The notes below the pieces were generated by a model, which had not been told where the DNA came from, ran no database searches, and saw nothing but the letters and a program-made list of their open reading frames with translations. Below are positions 62,298 through 64,000 of a DNA stretch of 64,000 nucleotides, one piece after another. The position numbers and the translations under genes are program-made. The stretch is from Linnemannia hyalina (Eukaryota; Mortierellomycota; Mortierellomycetes; Mortierellales; Mortierellaceae), in the NCBI GenBank assembly GCA_019671135.1, contig JAHRHY010000016.1, positions 1,174,501 to 1,238,500 of the forward strand, read 5' to 3'. Position 1 is the first letter of the stretch. Each line of letters opens with the position of its first letter.

Positions 62298-64000
62298 CTA
62301 GAATCCAGAGTTATCCTCAGGCTCAGGGGTGGGTGGCAAGAATTCCTCTCCAGGACAAAGCTTCTCAAATATCGCCCTGGCCTCCTCCGTCGCAGCCTCA
62401 AAGTCCAGACTGTGGTTCATGGGGCGGACCACCGTCAGATTATCAGGCAGGGGCTTCAAATTTTCTGACCCAATAGGGTAAGGGACACGAGGCCAAGACG
62501 CCGCACGCTTATAGAACATTGTAAACAACGCGATCGGTGCAATGATGCTGTCCATAGACAGTGATGTCGCAGATTTGGATTTCTGGAAAGCGGTTCTTGA
62601 GAGGGGCGTTGCTGTTGAAGATCCGGTAGAGGAAGGTGCTCCTGGCGCTGGTGTTGAAGGGCGCGATGGGACTGGGGTGTTGTTGTCGCTTTCTTCGAAC
62701 AGCTTCTTCTCGGCCTGAAGAATCTCCTGGCGCACCTGTTCCATATCCAGTTCCTGATCCAGACTCATGCGAGGTTGGTCCTCCCCAGCAGGGGCCTCTC
62801 CAAGCTGCTGAGCAGGCTTGGACTCTTCAGCTGATGCTGGCGCTGCAGGGGTAGCTGCAGCAACCTGCGTGGGAGCTGGGGCTTTGAGGGAGAGAGGATC
62901 ACCGGGAATATGGACCAGCTTCCGGATAGCGGCCTTCAGATCCTCCTCTGCGTCCGTCTTCAAGTCCTCCGACTCCGCCCACACGTACAGAATATCTACA
63001 TAAAACGAGAAATTAAATGTCAGCGTCTTCTAAATAACGTCTAGTTGTGCAGAATGCACAATGGTATCAAAGTATTGAATGTAGATCTTACATCGGTCGT
63101 TGGGACAGGACATAGTGCCACCGCACATTTGGAGAACAGAGACGGTGTGATTGTTCTTCCTTACTGGAGTCTCTCCTGGGTTGAGTACCAACGAGTCCAT
63201 AGGGAACAGTGTCTTGCACAGTGTCGTCTCGCCGAATGCCGACCTATCCGTGACAATGATGCAGTGCGACACATAGTTCTTGTTCAGGCTATTGATATTC
63301 CACAAGATAAAAGATAATAATTGTCAGTCTTTGCGATACTTTCGCATACGACCTCTCAAGAAAATATAAAAGCACAATGAAACGTACGTTCTGGCCTCGA
63401 TGTATTCATCCATTTCCTTGGAAAGGTATTCACGCGAGCAAATGATTTGGTTCGCCTTCAGCGTCTGGCCAGTGTGATCGACCACTGACTGCCACTTGTT
63501 CGCCTCCTTGTCCACGTTGTGCTTGTCCAGTGCGTGCTGCAGCATATAAATGCCTCCATACACTGCGGACACTCTAAAATTAAATCGCAACATGAATGGC
63601 TCTAAGTGTTAGAATTACTGCCGGGTGTGGCGAGAGGTTAAAGCGCAGCTGTATAATACAGCCAACAAGACCGCGAAAGTTCATGTTGTACCTGCAGAAA
63701 GCCTGGGCCAGTTCACTTCCAACGCCATAAAGGGGGCAAAGATAGGCAGAGTTGCCGTAGCGGCCCAAGGACTGGAGGTAGACCTTGACAGACTTGAGGC
63801 CCTCCGTTGTCGTAGCTATCATTAGAGAACAATGAGTGCAGAAACAGATTAATAACGCGTGTAATAACAGTATGTTCCATACAGCCCAGTCCTGACCTGT
63901 ATCTCAGTTCCTTACCATAGTCATTTCCGTCGAATCCGATCGCGTAGACAACGGCCGTGAGAACCTTGTCCGTCAATCCATATGCACTCTGAACAAACTG
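62298..64000 (-). CDS. MRS6: Rab escort protein (MRS6/REP), C-terminal part, 5' end outside window
   Basis: Partial gene; the visible exons on the minus strand are 64000-63916, 63815-63692, 63573-63388, 63288-63092 and 62995-62298, encoding the last 429 residues in one frame. Hallmarks of REP/Rab-GDI proteins are the SLGRYGNSAYLCPLYGVGS and FCRVSAVYGGIYMLQH region, the IICSREYL block, the VSVLQMCGGTMSCPNDRYIL strand and the C-terminal IFEKLCPGEEFLPPTPEPED. REP presents newly made Rab GTPases to geranylgeranyl transferase II and delivers them to membranes. An Ala/Pro/Ser-rich insert of about 170 residues lies between the core and the C-terminal signature, as in some fungal Mrs6 proteins. The N-terminal Rab-binding part with the GDI-type FAD-like fold is beyond the right edge. 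Confidence 0.9.

Overview
The window looks like a chromosome segment of a filamentous early-diverging fungus, most likely Mortierellomycotina (Mortierella and relatives). The reasons are compact multi-exon genes with short GT-AG introns of roughly 50-330 bp, a velvet-domain regulator, a large Zn2Cys6 factor, a NACHT/WD40 STAND protein, MRS6/VPS68/MME1-type housekeeping proteins, and AT-rich intergenic DNA full of homopurine/homopyrimidine tracts. Placement below kingdom level is inference from gene content. I found no rRNA, credible tRNA, CRISPR array or bacterial-type operon.

Layout. 1-9.8 kb is gene-poor. It holds two copies of an approximately 490-bp repeat (one cut by the window edge, the other inserted in a small cysteine-rich secreted-protein gene with a CCTAG target duplication), tandem repeats of 20, 18 and 8 bp, a possible broken gene near 4 kb and one doubtful small gene near 6.8 kb. 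9.9-26.6 kb holds a 1600-residue Zn2Cys6 transcription factor (+), a Tat-SF1/Cus2-like splicing factor (+), a secreted beta-propeller protein of the streptogramin-lyase-like type (+), an MME1-like mitochondrial carrier (+) and an RBM18-like RNA-binding protein (-). 28-34.6 kb, all on the minus strand, holds a small Ser-rich protein, a VPS68/TMEM50 homologue, a velvet-domain protein and a His/Ser/Pro-rich protein. 36.1-41 kb holds an ATP-dependent DNA ligase with a presequence-like N-terminus (+) and a short-chain dehydrogenase (+). 41.2-46 kb is a tandem array of an unrecognised family: two intact minus-strand paralogues and a third upstream module without an intact gene; a fourth module fragment lies at 59.9 kb. 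46.2-64 kb, all on the minus strand, holds an S9 prolyl-oligopeptidase-type peptidase with a GC-AG intron, a small EF-hand protein, a 1754-residue NACHT protein with pentapeptide repeats and 14 WD40 repeats, an unrecognised 432-residue protein whose start codon lies in a perfect inverted repeat, and the C-terminal part of Rab escort protein (MRS6), which runs off the right edge.

How the genes relate. There is no metabolic cluster; this is a typical eukaryotic mixture. Membrane-traffic genes (VPS68, MRS6), mitochondrial functions (carrier, possibly the ligase), RNA processing (Tat-SF1, RBM18) and regulators (Zn2Cys6, velvet) are interspersed with lineage-specific genes. The most unusual parts are the 41-46 kb tandem family with its duplicated upstream modules, the NACHT-pentapeptide-double-propeller protein, the extra DNA ligase and the insertion in the secreted-protein gene. 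Exon limits given below were set by hand from splice signals, reading-frame continuity and family conservation; none is supported by transcripts.
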